DNA of 64,000 bases from Bradyrhizobium diazoefficiens. Its GTDB lineage: Bacteria; Pseudomonadota; Alphaproteobacteria; Rhizobiales; Xanthobacteraceae. Below are positions 15,485 through 25,389 of this stretch, piece by piece. The number at the start of each line of letters is the position of its first letter. Within the stretch, counting starts at the first letter, position 1. Where the stretch lies: the NCBI RefSeq assembly GCF_018131185.1, contig NZ_JAFCJE010000007.1, positions 124,001-188,000 of the forward strand, in the 5' to 3' direction. The position numbers and the translations under genes were made by a program. The notes under the pieces are model-generated. The model was not told where the DNA came from and searched no databases. It was given only the letters and a program-made list of their open reading frames with translations.

Positions 15485-18400
15485 GACTGGTTTCCTTTTC
15501 AGCGAGGGACGTGGGATTGGACTTGGCGCGGTCGACGCTCATCGCCAGCACGCGCGCGACGTGAAGCGCCTCGCGCTGGGCGCCGTCATGAATCTGGTGC
15601 CGGCAGGAGGTGCCGTCGGCAACGATGAGCGCAGTCTGGTCCGCACGCCGCACAGCCGGCAGCAGCGACAGTTCGGCCATCTCGATCGAGGCATCATAGG
15701 TGTCGGCACCATACCCGAATGCCCCGGCCATGCCGCAACAGCTCGACTCGATGGTCTCGACTTTCAGGCCGGGGACGAGCCGCAGCACCTGCTCGACGGG
15801 CTTGAAGGCGCCGAAGGATTTTTGATGGCAATGGCCGTGCACCATCGCCTTGTCAGCGATCGCGCCGAGTGGCAGTTGCAGCCGGCCGGCCTCGGCCTCG
15901 CGCACCAGGAATTCCTCGAAGGTCAGCGCATGGGCGCCGACCGCCTTGGCATCGTTGTCCTGGCGCAGCGCAGCGAGCTCGTCGCGCAGCGTCAACAGGC
16001 AGCTCGGCTCGAGGCCGACGATCGACACGCCGCGCGCGGCAAAGGGCGCGAAAGTCGCCACGAGACGATCGAGCTCGGCTTTGGCCTCGTCGACGAGACC
16101 GGCGGAGAGGAACGTGCGTCCGCAGCAAAGCGGGCGGCTGCCGGCCAAAGACTTGGGCAGGTGCACACGATAGCCGCCGGCTGTCAGCACGCGCAGCGCG
16201 GCGTCGAGGTTCTCGCGCTCATAGACGCGATTGAAGGTGTCGGCGAACAGCACGACCTCGCGGCCCATCTGCGGACCAATCGCTTCGGTTGCCGGCGCAA
16301 ACACGTCGCTGCGAAAGGCGGGCATGGTGCGGCGCGCGCTGATGCCGGCAACGCGCTCGAACAGCTTTCGCAATAGCGGGCTGCGATTGCGCAAATTAGC
16401 CAGCGGCGCGAAGCGCGAGGCAAGGCCGGCATAGCGCGGCAGATAGCCGACCAGGCGGTCGCGCAGCGTCAGGCCGTGAGAGGCGGCGCGCGCGGCGAGC
16501 ACTTCGATCTTCATCTTGGCCATGTCGACGCCAGTCGGGCACTCATGGCGGCAGGCCTTGCAGGAGACGCAGAGCTTTAGCGTCTCCATCATTTCGTCGG
16601 AAGAAAGCGCGCCCTCGCCGAGCTGGCCGGAGATCGCGAGCCGCAACGTGTTCGCTCGCCCTCGCGTGACATCCTTCTCGTTGCGCGTGGCGCGATAGGA
16701 CGGGCACATCACGCCGCCTTCGAGCTTGCGGCAGGCACCGTTGTTGTTGCACATCTCGATGGCGCCCTGGAAGCCGCCGCCGGCCCCGGGCCAGGCCGAC
16801 CAGTCGAGCCTGGTCTTGAGCTCGCCGACGCGATAGTCCGGCTTGAAGCGGAACAGCGAGCGATCGTCCATCCTGGGCGCATCGACGATCTTGCCGGGAT
16901 TCAGAACACCCTCGGGGTCGAAGCGCTGCTTCACTTCCCTGAAGTCGGCGACGAGACGCTCGCCGAACATCGTCTCGTGGAATTCCGAGCGCACCAGGCC
17001 GTCGCCATGCTCGCCGGAATGCGAGCCCTTGTATTCGCGCACCAGCGCGAACGCCTCTTCGGCGATGGCGCGCATTGCCTTGACGTCTTTCTCCAGCTTC
17101 AAATTCAGCACCGGACGGACGTGCAGGCAGCCCTCGGACGCGTGCGCATACATCGTGCCGCTGGTGCCATGCCTGGCAAACACCTCGTTCAGTCGCGCGG
17201 TGTAGTCGGCAAGATGCGGCAGCGGTACGGCGCAGTCCTCGACGAACGAGACCGGCTTGCCCTCCTGCTTCATCGACATCATGACGTTGAGGCCGGCAGC
17301 GCGGAAATCGGCGATGCCGCTCTGCAGCGCCGGCTCAATGATCTCGACCACGCCGCCCCATTTGCGCGTCTCGTTGTTCCAGCCGAAGCCGAGATCGCTC
17401 ATCAGCTCGCCGAGCTGCTTGAGGCGCACGAGGTTATCCGCCTGGTCTTCTTCGGCGAACTCGACCACCAGCACGGCGTCAGGATCGCCCTTGATCGCGG
17501 CGGAGATGATGGGGCGGAACATCGCGATGTCGCGGCCAAGCGCGAGCATGGTGCGATCGACCAACTCGACCGCAATCGGTTTCAGCTTGACCAGGTGCTG
17601 GGCCGCATCCATCGCCTCGTAAAAGCTGCCGAAATGGCAGACGCCGAGGGCCTTGTTGCGGATCACGGGCCACAGCTTCAGCTCGACCTTGGTGGTGAAG
17701 GCCAGCGTGCCCTCCGAGCCGACCAGGAGATGCGCCATGTTGTTGCGCGCATTGCGCGGGACCAGCGCATCGAGATTGTAACCGCCGACGCGGCGCTGCA
17801 CTTTTGGAAAGCGAGTGGCAATCTCGTCGGCCTCGCGGGCGCCGAGATCGAGCAGGTCGCGGAACAGGGCGCGCGCACTGTCGCCGGCCTCGACATCGGA
17901 GAGATCGCGCGAGACCTCGCCGAAGCGGCTCAGCGTGCCGTCGGCGAGCGCAGCCTCCATCGACAGCGTGTTGTCGCGCATGGTGCCGTAGCGCAAGCTG
18001 CGGCCGCCGCATGAATTGTTCCCGGCCATGCCGCCGATGGTGGCGCGGGAGGCCGTGGAGACGTCGACCGGAAACCAGAGGCCGTGCTTCCTGAGCTGGC
18101 GGTTGAGGTCGTCGAGCACGATGCCGGGCTCGACCACGCAGGTCCGGCCCTCGACGTCGAGTGACAGGATCCGGTTGAGGTGCTTGGAGAGATCGACCAC
18201 GAGCCCGTCATTGACGGTCTGGCCGCATTGCGAGGTGCCGCCGCCGCGCGGGGTGACCTTGTACCCCTCGTCGCGGGCGATCGCCAGCGCCAGCAACGCC
18301 TCGTCCATGGTCTTCGGGACCACCACGCCTGATGGCACGATCTGGTAGAACGAGGCGTCGGTGGCGTAGCGGCCGCGGCTGAAGGGGTCGAACAGGACGT

Positions 18401-18485
18401 CGCCGGTGATTTCCCGGGCCAGACGTGCGGCCAGGCGGTCCGTTTGGACCGATTCCGGTGATTTTCCAGCCACTTCCGCCGCCAT
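15477..18485 (-). CDS. FAD-linked and iron-sulphur oxidoreductase, GlcD-GlcF/YdiJ-type fusion
   Basis: A flavoprotein of 1002 residues that probably oxidises a 2-hydroxy acid. The order is an FAD-binding PCMH domain (about 35-215, with GGGTSQCGQT and NSCGGRSLRYGT), an FAD-oxidase C-terminal domain (to about 500), a ferredoxin-like region with CNNNGACRK and CVSCKACRHECPTGVD, and two CCG domains (CCGRTFLSAG, SCCGMAGAFGYG). The layout matches the D-2-hydroxyglutarate dehydrogenase YdiJ and fused glycolate oxidase subunits. I chose ATG 18485; the frame is open to 18665 with a further ATG at 18563. Divergent from sgaA and followed by a GlcG-like gene, it may act on glycolate or a related acid. Confidence 0.88.
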   Translation of the reverse strand: MAAEVAGKSPESVQTDRLAARLAREITGDVLFDPFSRGRYATDASFYQIVPSGVVVPKTMDEALLALAIARDEGYKVTPRGGGTSQCGQTVNDGLVVDLSKHLNRILSLDVEGRTCVVEPGIVLDDLNRQLRKHGLWFPVDVSTASRATIGGMAGNNSCGGRSLRYGTMRDNTLSMEAALADGTLSRFGEVSRDLSDVEAGDSARALFRDLLDLGAREADEIATRFPKVQRRVGGYNLDALVPRNARNNMAHLLVGSEGTLAFTTKVELKLWPVIRNKALGVCHFGSFYEAMDAAQHLVKLKPIAVELVDRTMLALGRDIAMFRPIISAAIKGDPDAVLVVEFAEEDQADNLVRLKQLGELMSDLGFGWNNETRKWGGVVEIIEPALQSGIADFRAAGLNVMMSMKQEGKPVSFVEDCAVPLPHLADYTARLNEVFARHGTSGTMYAHASEGCLHVRPVLNLKLEKDVKAMRAIAEEAFALVREYKGSHSGEHGDGLVRSEFHETMFGERLVADFREVKQRFDPEGVLNPGKIVDAPRMDDRSLFRFKPDYRVGELKTRLDWSAWPGAGGGFQGAIEMCNNNGACRKLEGGVMCPSYRATRNEKDVTRGRANTLRLAISGQLGEGALSSDEMMETLKLCVSCKACRHECPTGVDMAKMKIEVLAARAASHGLTLRDRLVGYLPRYAGLASRFAPLANLRNRSPLLRKLFERVAGISARRTMPAFRSDVFAPATEAIGPQMGREVVLFADTFNRVYERENLDAALRVLTAGGYRVHLPKSLAGSRPLCCGRTFLSAGLVDEAKAELDRLVATFAPFAARGVSIVGLEPSCLLTLRDELAALRQDNDAKAVGAHALTFEEFLVREAEAGRLQLPLGAIADKAMVHGHCHQKSFGAFKPVEQVLRLVPGLKVETIESSCCGMAGAFGYGADTYDASIEMAELSLLPAVRRADQTALIVADGTSCRHQIHDGAQREALHVARVLAMSVDRAKSNPTSLAEKETSHG

Positions 18486-18690
18486 GGTCCGCTCTCGCCG
18501 TTTGCCGGCACCGTCTTGCCTCCCGTCACGGCCCTTGGCAAGCGAGCCCTGCTTCTTGTGCATTGACGGACCCCGCCGGGCGAGGGACAAGCCCGACGAA
18601 TAGTGATATGCGAGCGGCTCGCCGGCGCCCCGAATTCGGGCCCACCGACGCCAACGCCGAGACAAGCTTCAAAGACCGGGAAGGACGCCG

Positions 18691-19890
18691 ATGACCGTGC
18701 ACACTGGAAGGCATTTCCTACAGATTCCAGGACCGACCAATGTGCCCGACCGGGTGCTGCGGGCGATGGACATGCCGACGCTGGACCATCGTGGTCCGGA
18801 GTTCGCCGAGCTCGGTTTTGCGGTTCTCGCCTCGATGCAGCGGGTATTCCGCACCAAGCAGCCCGTGATCATCTTCCCCTCGTCCGGCACCGGCGCCTGG
18901 GAGGCGGCGATGGTCAACGTGTTCGCACCCGGCGACAAGCTCCTGATGTGCGAGACCGGCCAGTTCGCCGTGCTGTGGCGCGGCATCGCCGACAAGTTCA
19001 AGCTCGACGTCGACTTCATTCCGAGCGATTGGCGCCATGGCGCCGACCTCGCCGAGATCGAGAAGCGCCTGGTCGCCGACAAGCAGCACGCGATCAAAGC
19101 GGTCTGCGTCGTCCACAACGAGACCTCGACCGGTTGCGTGACGCCGCCGCTGGAGGTGCGCAAGCTGCTCGACCGCGTCAAGCATCCGGCGCTGTTGATG
19201 GTCGACACCATCTCCGGCCTCGGCTCGATGGAATATGAGCACGACGCCTGGGGCATCGACGTCTCGGTCGCCGGCTCGCAGAAGGGTCTGATGCTGCCGC
19301 CCGGCCTCGGCTTCAACGCCGTCTCGGAGAAGGCGCTCACCATTGCCAAGGCCAACCCCGGCATGCGCTCCTACTGGGACTGGCAGGAGGTGATCAACTT
19401 CAACAAGCTCGGCACCTTCCCCTATACGCCCGCGACCAATCTGCTCTATGGCCTGCGCGAAGCGGTCAAGATGCTGGAAGAGGAGGGGTTGGAGAACGTC
19501 TGGACCCGCCACAAGCGCCACAGCGCGGCGACGCGCGCCGCGATCAAGGTTTGGGGCCTGGAGACCCAGTGCGCCGACCCGGCTGCGCACTCGCCGGCGC
19601 TGACCGGCGTGCGCGTGCCGGATGGACACGACGCCGATGCCTTCCGCAAGGTGGTGCTGGAGAACTTCGACATGTCGCTCGGCACCGGCCTGAACAAGGT
19701 CAAGGGCAAGGTGTTCCGCATCGGCCATATCGGCCATTTCAACGATCTGATGCTGATGGGCACGCTCGCCGGCGTCGAGATGGGCCTCGATCTTGCAAAG
19801 ATTCCGCACCGGAGCGGCGGGGTGTTGGCGGCGATGGACGTCCTGAAGGGGCGCGACGTCGTGCCGATGACCAAAGCTCAGGTTGCCTAA
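18691..19890 (+). CDS. sgaA: Serine-glyoxylate aminotransferase
   Basis: A 399-residue PLP-dependent class V aminotransferase that moves the amino group of serine to glyoxylate, giving glycine and hydroxypyruvate. The N-terminal GRHFLQIPGPTNVPDRVLRAM and DHRGPEF segments are diagnostic. Lys198 in AGSQKGLMLPPGLGF is the PLP lysine. It serves the serine cycle of one-carbon assimilation or photorespiratory-type glyoxylate recovery. Start ATG 18691. The divergent 2-hydroxy-acid oxidase gene could supply glyoxylate, which supports a joint function. Confidence 0.93.
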   Translation: MTVHTGRHFLQIPGPTNVPDRVLRAMDMPTLDHRGPEFAELGFAVLASMQRVFRTKQPVIIFPSSGTGAWEAAMVNVFAPGDKLLMCETGQFAVLWRGIADKFKLDVDFIPSDWRHGADLAEIEKRLVADKQHAIKAVCVVHNETSTGCVTPPLEVRKLLDRVKHPALLMVDTISGLGSMEYEHDAWGIDVSVAGSQKGLMLPPGLGFNAVSEKALTIAKANPGMRSYWDWQEVINFNKLGTFPYTPATNLLYGLREAVKMLEEEGLENVWTRHKRHSAATRAAIKVWGLETQCADPAAHSPALTGVRVPDGHDADAFRKVVLENFDMSLGTGLNKVKGKVFRIGHIGHFNDLMLMGTLAGVEMGLDLAKIPHRSGGVLAAMDVLKGRDVVPMTKAQVA

Positions 19891-19935
19891 GGGCCAAGGC
19901 GATCTGAACCGACCTGACCAAGAAGAGAGCGCGCG

Positions 19936-20733
19936 ATGAACGCACCGACCACCGCCAACGAAGACCTGCTCTACTCCGTCCAGGACGGCATCGCGCGGAT
20001 CACCTTCAACCGACCCCAGGCCCGCAACGCAATGACCTTCGCCATGTATGATCGCATGGCGGAGATCTGCCAGGAGATCAACGCCGATCGCTCGATCAAG
20101 GCGCTGATCCTGACCGGCACCGGCGACAAGGCGTTCGCCTCCGGCACCGATATCTCGCAGTTCCGCGCCTTCAAGACCGCGCAGGATGCACTCGACTATG
20201 AGGCCCGCATCGACCGCGTGCTCGGCACGCTCGAACAGTGCCGCGTGCCCGTGATCGCGGCCATTGCCGGCGCCTGCACCGGCGGCGGCGCCGGCATTGC
20301 TGCCTGCTGCGACCTCCGTATCGGCACCGAGACGACGCGGATCGGCTTTCCGATCGCGCGCACGCTCGGTAACTGCCTGTCGATGTCCAACATCAGCCGC
20401 GTCGTCGCGCTGGTCGGTCCCGCTCGCACCAAGGATATGATTTTCAAGGCGCGCCTCGTCGAGGCGCCGGAAGCCCTCGCACTCGGCCTGCTCAACGAGG
20501 TCGTGCCCGACGTCGAGACACTTCAGCGCCGCGCGGACGAGACCGCAAAGCTCGTCGCCAGCCACGCGCCGCTCACGCTGGAAGCCACCAAGGAAGCGGT
20601 GCACCGCATTCGCCGCACGCTGTCGCGTGAGGAGGGCGAGGACCTGATCCTGAAAGCCTACATGAGCGAAGACTTCCGCGAGGGCATGGACGCCTTCCTC
20701 AACAAGCGCACGCCGAACTGGAAGGGCAAGTAG
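19936..20733 (+). CDS. Enoyl-CoA hydratase/isomerase family protein with altered active site
   Basis: A 265-residue crotonase-fold protein. The oxyanion-hole segments AFASGTDIS and ACTGGGAGIAA are present. Where most hydratases read FGxPE, this protein reads IGFPIARTLGN, so the usual glutamate is missing and simple hydration is doubtful; isomerase, lyase or another crotonase chemistry is possible. It lies 45 bases after sgaA with GAGAGCGCG before ATG 19936, and is probably co-transcribed with it. Confidence 0.83.
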   Translation: MNAPTTANEDLLYSVQDGIARITFNRPQARNAMTFAMYDRMAEICQEINADRSIKALILTGTGDKAFASGTDISQFRAFKTAQDALDYEARIDRVLGTLEQCRVPVIAAIAGACTGGGAGIAACCDLRIGTETTRIGFPIARTLGNCLSMSNISRVVALVGPARTKDMIFKARLVEAPEALALGLLNEVVPDVETLQRRADETAKLVASHAPLTLEATKEAVHRIRRTLSREEGEDLILKAYMSEDFREGMDAFLNKRTPNWKGK

Positions 20734-21292
20734 CCCGCCTCCTTTGCTGGTTGGCCACTCCGGGTGCGGCGGGGGCAGAAGCGAGTGCTGAAAGGCCAAT
20801 CGTCGGCCATCCCGGGTAAATTGCAATTGTCACAACCGGTTCCACCCTCCGGAACGCAATCGCGTGCGCCCGCGATGACGGGTCCACGTTGACGACGCGG
20901 CGAGCTCAGGCATAAGATCGTGGAGGTTGCATGATGACTTCTCGTATCCTTCGTGCCGACAGGCCGGCCAGCATGTCATTTTAGGCCTGATCGAATTGAC
21001 CGACGTGAATTGTGTGAAGCGTTCTGACCGACCGTGCTGCAACCTGATGTCATTGAACTGAAGACATAGTGACGTAGTTTTCGACGACGCGAGCCGCCCC
21101 CAATTTCATTGCTGCTGACCATCCCAACGCCAGGCGCGGCCTCGCGAACAAGCCAAGCTCCTAGATCAAGACCCTAAGCCAACGCTTTGATGCAAGACCG
21201 TTGAGTCCAGTCTGATTTCTCAGACCGATTAGTCACGTCGCCGCGCTCTCGTGCGGCAGCAATTTCATGGCAACGCAGGCAGGGATTTTTCC
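20734..21292. other. Intergenic region upstream of the VCBS surface protein
   Basis: 559 bases with no gene I can support. It is less GC-rich than its surroundings from about 20930 to 21250 and should carry the promoter of the VCBS protein. The only structure seen is the perfect inverted repeat GTCTGA-TTTC-TCAGAC at 21210-21225, about 70 bases before the start codon, which could be an operator or leader hairpin. Confidence 0.5.
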
Positions 21293-24200
21293 ATGACCAA
21301 CCAAACGCCGGTTTTCACCTCGTCATCCGCGACGGGCAGCTTCACCGAATTTGCCAACCTCAACGATTCAACGACGCTGCACACGCTGTCGGGGACGATG
21401 AGCTTCAGGGACGGCGACAGGACCGACACCCATACGACGTCGGTGACGCTGCATTCCGCCGTGGTCTCGGGCGGAACGACCGTTCCGGCAGCCTCGCTTG
21501 CGCATTTTCAGACCGCGATGCAATCGCAGATCCTGAGCGATTCAAACGGCTCGGGTCAGCTCAAATGGAGTTTCAGCGACCAGGACCAGGATTTCGACTT
21601 CCTGGCCAAGAACCAGACGCTGGTCCTGATCTATGACGTCAAGGTGTTCGACAATCACGGCGGCTTCGCCATCCGGACCGTCAAGATCACGGTCACCGGC
21701 ACCGACGACAAGCCCGTCATCAACATGACGACGGCGGCGACGGTCACCGAGCAGGCCAACCAGACGCTGTCGCTCACGCCCGACACGGTTCAGGTTACGC
21801 TCAATTTCACCGATGACGACCTGGCCAATACCGGGCACACCGCGACAATTACAGGCGTGTCCGCCTCCGGCGCAACGGCCGGCCTGCTGCCGGGCTCTTT
21901 CGGCAATGCCGTGCTGATGTCGTTCTTCCACGTCGACAACGTCGTCAAGGCTTCCGGCTCCTCGACCGGAATCATCAACACCACCTTCTCCGCGCCGGAT
22001 CTCGCTTTCGATTATCTGGCCGCAGGCCAGCATCTCGACATCACCTACACGGTGCAGCTCGATGATCATGCCGGCGGGGTTTCCACTCAGACGGTGACCG
22101 TGACTGTGGTCGGCACCAACGACAAGCCGGTGTTCCTCGGGCCGCCGGACTGCGCGAACCTGGTCGAGGACCAGAACCTGGATTCCTCGGGCAATCTGCA
22201 CGCCAATGGCGATCTGCCCTTCGTCGACATCGATCTCGCCGACGCCCATATGGTCTCGACCAGCGTGACGGCGACCCGCTCGGGCGGCGGCGCAATTCCG
22301 CTCACCAATGCACAGCTGCTCGCGGCATTTGGCACCTCTCTCGACGATTCCACCGGTCACCTGTTCGGCGAGGTCGACTGGAATTTCGCGTTGCCCAATT
22401 CCTCAGCCAGTTTCCTCGGTGGCGGCGAGACACTGACGCTGGTCTATCACGTCACGGTCACCGATTCCGCCGGCGCCGCCACGACCCAGGACGTCACCAT
22501 CACGATCCTCGGCATCAACGAGCCTGTCGTGATCACGAGTGGTCCACAATCCTCCACCGTGGTCGAGCAGGACGCCACCACGGGCTCCCCAGTCCTGGAT
22601 ACGACGCCGACGACCCCGGCGGGCACGCTCGCTTTCACCGACCAGGACACCGGCGACACGCATACGGTCACGGTGACGCTGGACTCGACCTCAGGACCAA
22701 CGCCGCCGGCCCCGACACAGGCCGACCTCGCCGCGGCGCTGACCACGACGCTGCAGGATTCCACGGGCACCGGCTCCGGCAGCATCAACTGGAACTTTGC
22801 GATCCCTGATCAGGACCTCGACTATCTCGCGTTCAACGAGACGCTGACGGTGACCTACAATATCGAGGTCGCGGACGGCTCGACCAGCTCGACGCAGACG
22901 GTCTCCGTCGTCATTACCGGCGCCAACGACGCGCCGGTGGTCACGAGCGGGCCGGGATCGGCTTCGCTGTCCGAGCAGCCGGGCGTGACCGGATCCCCGT
23001 CGCCCAACACCACGAGCCCGGTGCCGACGGGAACGCTGAGCTTCAACGACGTCGATCTGTCGGACACGCATTCGATCAGCGTGGTGCTGGATTACGCTTT
23101 GTGGTCGGCCAACAGTTTCTCGGTCCCGGCGCAGACGCTGGTGGACCTCCAATCGGCGCTCTCGACAGTGCTGCACGATTCCACGGGCAGCGGCAGCGGT
23201 AGTGTCGACTGGACTTTCAGCATCGCCGATGCCGATCTCGATTTCTTGAGCCTCGGCGAGACGCTGACGGTGCAGTATGCCGTCAACGTCTGGGACGGGT
23301 TCACCAATTCGGTCCAGACCGTCACCGTCACCATCGATGGTGCGGCCGATCCGCTGGTCCTGACGCCGCTGACGATCGCGACGTTCGACACCGCGGGTCC
23401 GGATGCCGGCATGCCCATCGCGACCGGCGCCATCTTCGAGATCACCCAGCCGGTGGATTCGAGCACGCCGCGGACCATTACCGAAATCAACGGCAGCGCC
23501 GCCAATGTCGGTAGTTCGGTGTCCGGTGCGCATGGAACGCTGGTGCTCAACGCCGACGGCTCCTACGGCTATGTCGCGGATGCGTCGGTCGATGCGCTGC
23601 TCGACGGCGAAAACGTCACCGACCAGTTCACGTTCACCGTCGACGACGGCCAGGGGCATCAGGCCTCGACCACGCTGACATTCGACATCGCCGGCGCCAA
23701 CGACAATCCACAGGTCACCGCGGCCAATCTCAGCGGATCGGTCACCGAGGACGCCGGCCCGCCGGTGATCCTCAACGGCGATTTCGAGATGGGCAACTTC
23801 GCCAACTGGACGGTGAGCGGCGGCGGCCACATCCACGTGACGCAGCTCGAGCTCGGCGGCAGCTTCGGCCATTATTCGGTCGAGCTGCTCCCCAATAGCA
23901 GCCCGGAAACACTGTCGCAGAACGTCGCGACCACGCCGGGCCAGCACTACTTCGTCAGCTTCGACGTCATCGGCGATCCCGAGAGCGTCAGCGCGCCGTT
24001 CACGGTGTCGTGGGACGGCGTGACGATCCTCGCGCTCGCCAACGTGCCGGCCGGCGTCAACCATTATTCCTTCAACGTGCTCGGCGACGGCCTGCTGTCG
24101 TCTACGCTGCTCCAGTTCTCCTATGAGAACGACGGCACCGGCATGATCCTCGACTCCGTCAACGTCAGTCCGGCGACGGGACCTGCCACCGAATCCGCCG

Positions 24201-25201
24201 CGGGCTCGCTGTCGTTCTCCGACATCGATCCCGGCGATACACACAGCGCCAGCTTCGTGCCGGGCGACGGCGGCTATGTCGGTACGTTCTCGCTCGATCC
24301 GGTCAGCGAGGCCGGCGGCGCCGGAACCGTCGCCTGGCATTTCACGGTCGACAATTCCGACATCCAGTTCCTGGCGCAGGGGCAGACGCTGACCCAGGAC
24401 TATCTGGTGACGATCGCCGACAACAATGGCGGCTCGACCACGCAGAGCGTCACCGTCACCATCATCGGCACCAATGACGCGCCGACCGCGGTCGGCGAGA
24501 CCGTGATCACCGATGTCGGCCCCAACGCGACCGTCGAAATCCCCAGCTGGGCCCTGGCCTTGAACGACACCGACCCCGACACGATCGACCAGCTGTCGCT
24601 CGGCAGCATCACGGCGAGTTCCGGCGGCGGTGCCGTCGCGTTCGGGAATGCCTTCTTCAGCGATGACGCAACGCTCGGCGGCTCGTTCAGCTACACGACT
24701 TCCGACGGCTCGACGATTTCGTCCAATGTTGCGACCGCGACCATCATCAACAACGCGGCCGGCGCGACCGTGCTGACCGGCACCGGTGGCGATGACATCC
24801 TGATCGCGGTCAACGGAACCGAGACGGTGAACGGGGGCAGCGGCAGCGACGTCCTGATCGCCGCCGCGGGCGGCAATGCCATGACCGGCGGCGGTGGCAA
24901 TGACACCTTCGCTTTCCTCCAGCCCTCCGGTTCGAGCACGATCGGCGACTTCAACAATTCCACCGAGCAGGACCACATCGCGGTCTCGGCGAGCGGTTTT
25001 GGCGGCGGGTTGACGGCTGGGATGGACGTGACGTTCGAAACCTCGGGTGACGCTGTGTTTTCGGGACTCACCCAATTCCATTTCGACACCAGCAGCCAGA
25101 CGCTCTATTACAGCGCCGACGGGACGCAAGGCGCGGCTGTTGCCGTGGTCAGCGTCCAGAGCGGCGTGATGCTCAATCAGCACGACATATTGGTCGTGTA
25201 G
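21293..25201 (+). CDS. Large VCBS-repeat surface protein with RTX-like C-terminus, probable type I secretion substrate
   Basis: A 1302-residue secreted protein without a classical signal peptide. It has about seven tandem VCBS/cadherin-like beta modules, each ending in a GTNDKPV- or GANDAPV-type linker. Between two of them a separate sandwich domain begins at ILNGDFEMGNFANWTVSGGG and resembles a carbohydrate-binding (galactose-binding-like) module. The C-terminus carries a few RTX-type calcium motifs (GGSGSDVLI, GGGGNDTFAF) before the end region. Type I secretion and a role in adhesion or biofilm are expected. I chose ATG 21293, which gives the usual MTNQTPVF-type start. No exporter genes are adjacent. 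Confidence 0.87.
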   Translation: MTNQTPVFTSSSATGSFTEFANLNDSTTLHTLSGTMSFRDGDRTDTHTTSVTLHSAVVSGGTTVPAASLAHFQTAMQSQILSDSNGSGQLKWSFSDQDQDFDFLAKNQTLVLIYDVKVFDNHGGFAIRTVKITVTGTDDKPVINMTTAATVTEQANQTLSLTPDTVQVTLNFTDDDLANTGHTATITGVSASGATAGLLPGSFGNAVLMSFFHVDNVVKASGSSTGIINTTFSAPDLAFDYLAAGQHLDITYTVQLDDHAGGVSTQTVTVTVVGTNDKPVFLGPPDCANLVEDQNLDSSGNLHANGDLPFVDIDLADAHMVSTSVTATRSGGGAIPLTNAQLLAAFGTSLDDSTGHLFGEVDWNFALPNSSASFLGGGETLTLVYHVTVTDSAGAATTQDVTITILGINEPVVITSGPQSSTVVEQDATTGSPVLDTTPTTPAGTLAFTDQDTGDTHTVTVTLDSTSGPTPPAPTQADLAAALTTTLQDSTGTGSGSINWNFAIPDQDLDYLAFNETLTVTYNIEVADGSTSSTQTVSVVITGANDAPVVTSGPGSASLSEQPGVTGSPSPNTTSPVPTGTLSFNDVDLSDTHSISVVLDYALWSANSFSVPAQTLVDLQSALSTVLHDSTGSGSGSVDWTFSIADADLDFLSLGETLTVQYAVNVWDGFTNSVQTVTVTIDGAADPLVLTPLTIATFDTAGPDAGMPIATGAIFEITQPVDSSTPRTITEINGSAANVGSSVSGAHGTLVLNADGSYGYVADASVDALLDGENVTDQFTFTVDDGQGHQASTTLTFDIAGANDNPQVTAANLSGSVTEDAGPPVILNGDFEMGNFANWTVSGGGHIHVTQLELGGSFGHYSVELLPNSSPETLSQNVATTPGQHYFVSFDVIGDPESVSAPFTVSWDGVTILALANVPAGVNHYSFNVLGDGLLSSTLLQFSYENDGTGMILDSVNVSPATGPATESAAGSLSFSDIDPGDTHSASFVPGDGGYVGTFSLDPVSEAGGAGTVAWHFTVDNSDIQFLAQGQTLTQDYLVTIADNNGGSTTQSVTVTIIGTNDAPTAVGETVITDVGPNATVEIPSWALALNDTDPDTIDQLSLGSITASSGGGAVAFGNAFFSDDATLGGSFSYTTSDGSTISSNVATATIINNAAGATVLTGTGGDDILIAVNGTETVNGGSGSDVLIAAAGGNAMTGGGGNDTFAFLQPSGSSTIGDFNNSTEQDHIAVSASGFGGGLTAGMDVTFETSGDAVFSGLTQFHFDTSSQTLYYSADGTQGAAVAVVSVQSGVMLNQHDILVV

Positions 25202-25221
25202 GCTCAGCCATCGAGCCGAGC

Positions 25222-25252
25222 CGCGGGCCCTACGGCGGGCCCGCGCTTTTTT
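25222..25252 (+). terminator. Rho-independent terminator after the VCBS protein
   Basis: CGCGGGCCC (25222-25230) and GGGCCCGCG (25237-25245) form a perfect 9-base-pair stem with a 6-base loop, followed by C and six T residues. It lies 21 bases after the stop codon. Confidence 0.88.
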
Positions 25253-25389
25253 GCGCCGCGCCATTCTCATTCCAAAGTCATAACCGGGATGACGCGGGGT
25301 GGCTTGAACTCGGCTGGATTACCCAGCACAATGGACGCCGAATTCGTCTCTGAATTTCCAATCCAAACAAGAACATAGGGAAGACGCAC

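Noticed and set aside
22691..25270. An 859-codon open frame opposite the VCBS protein gene.
   Set aside because: It mirrors the repeats of the VCBS gene and shows no domain or start signal; the plus-strand product is clearly recognisable.
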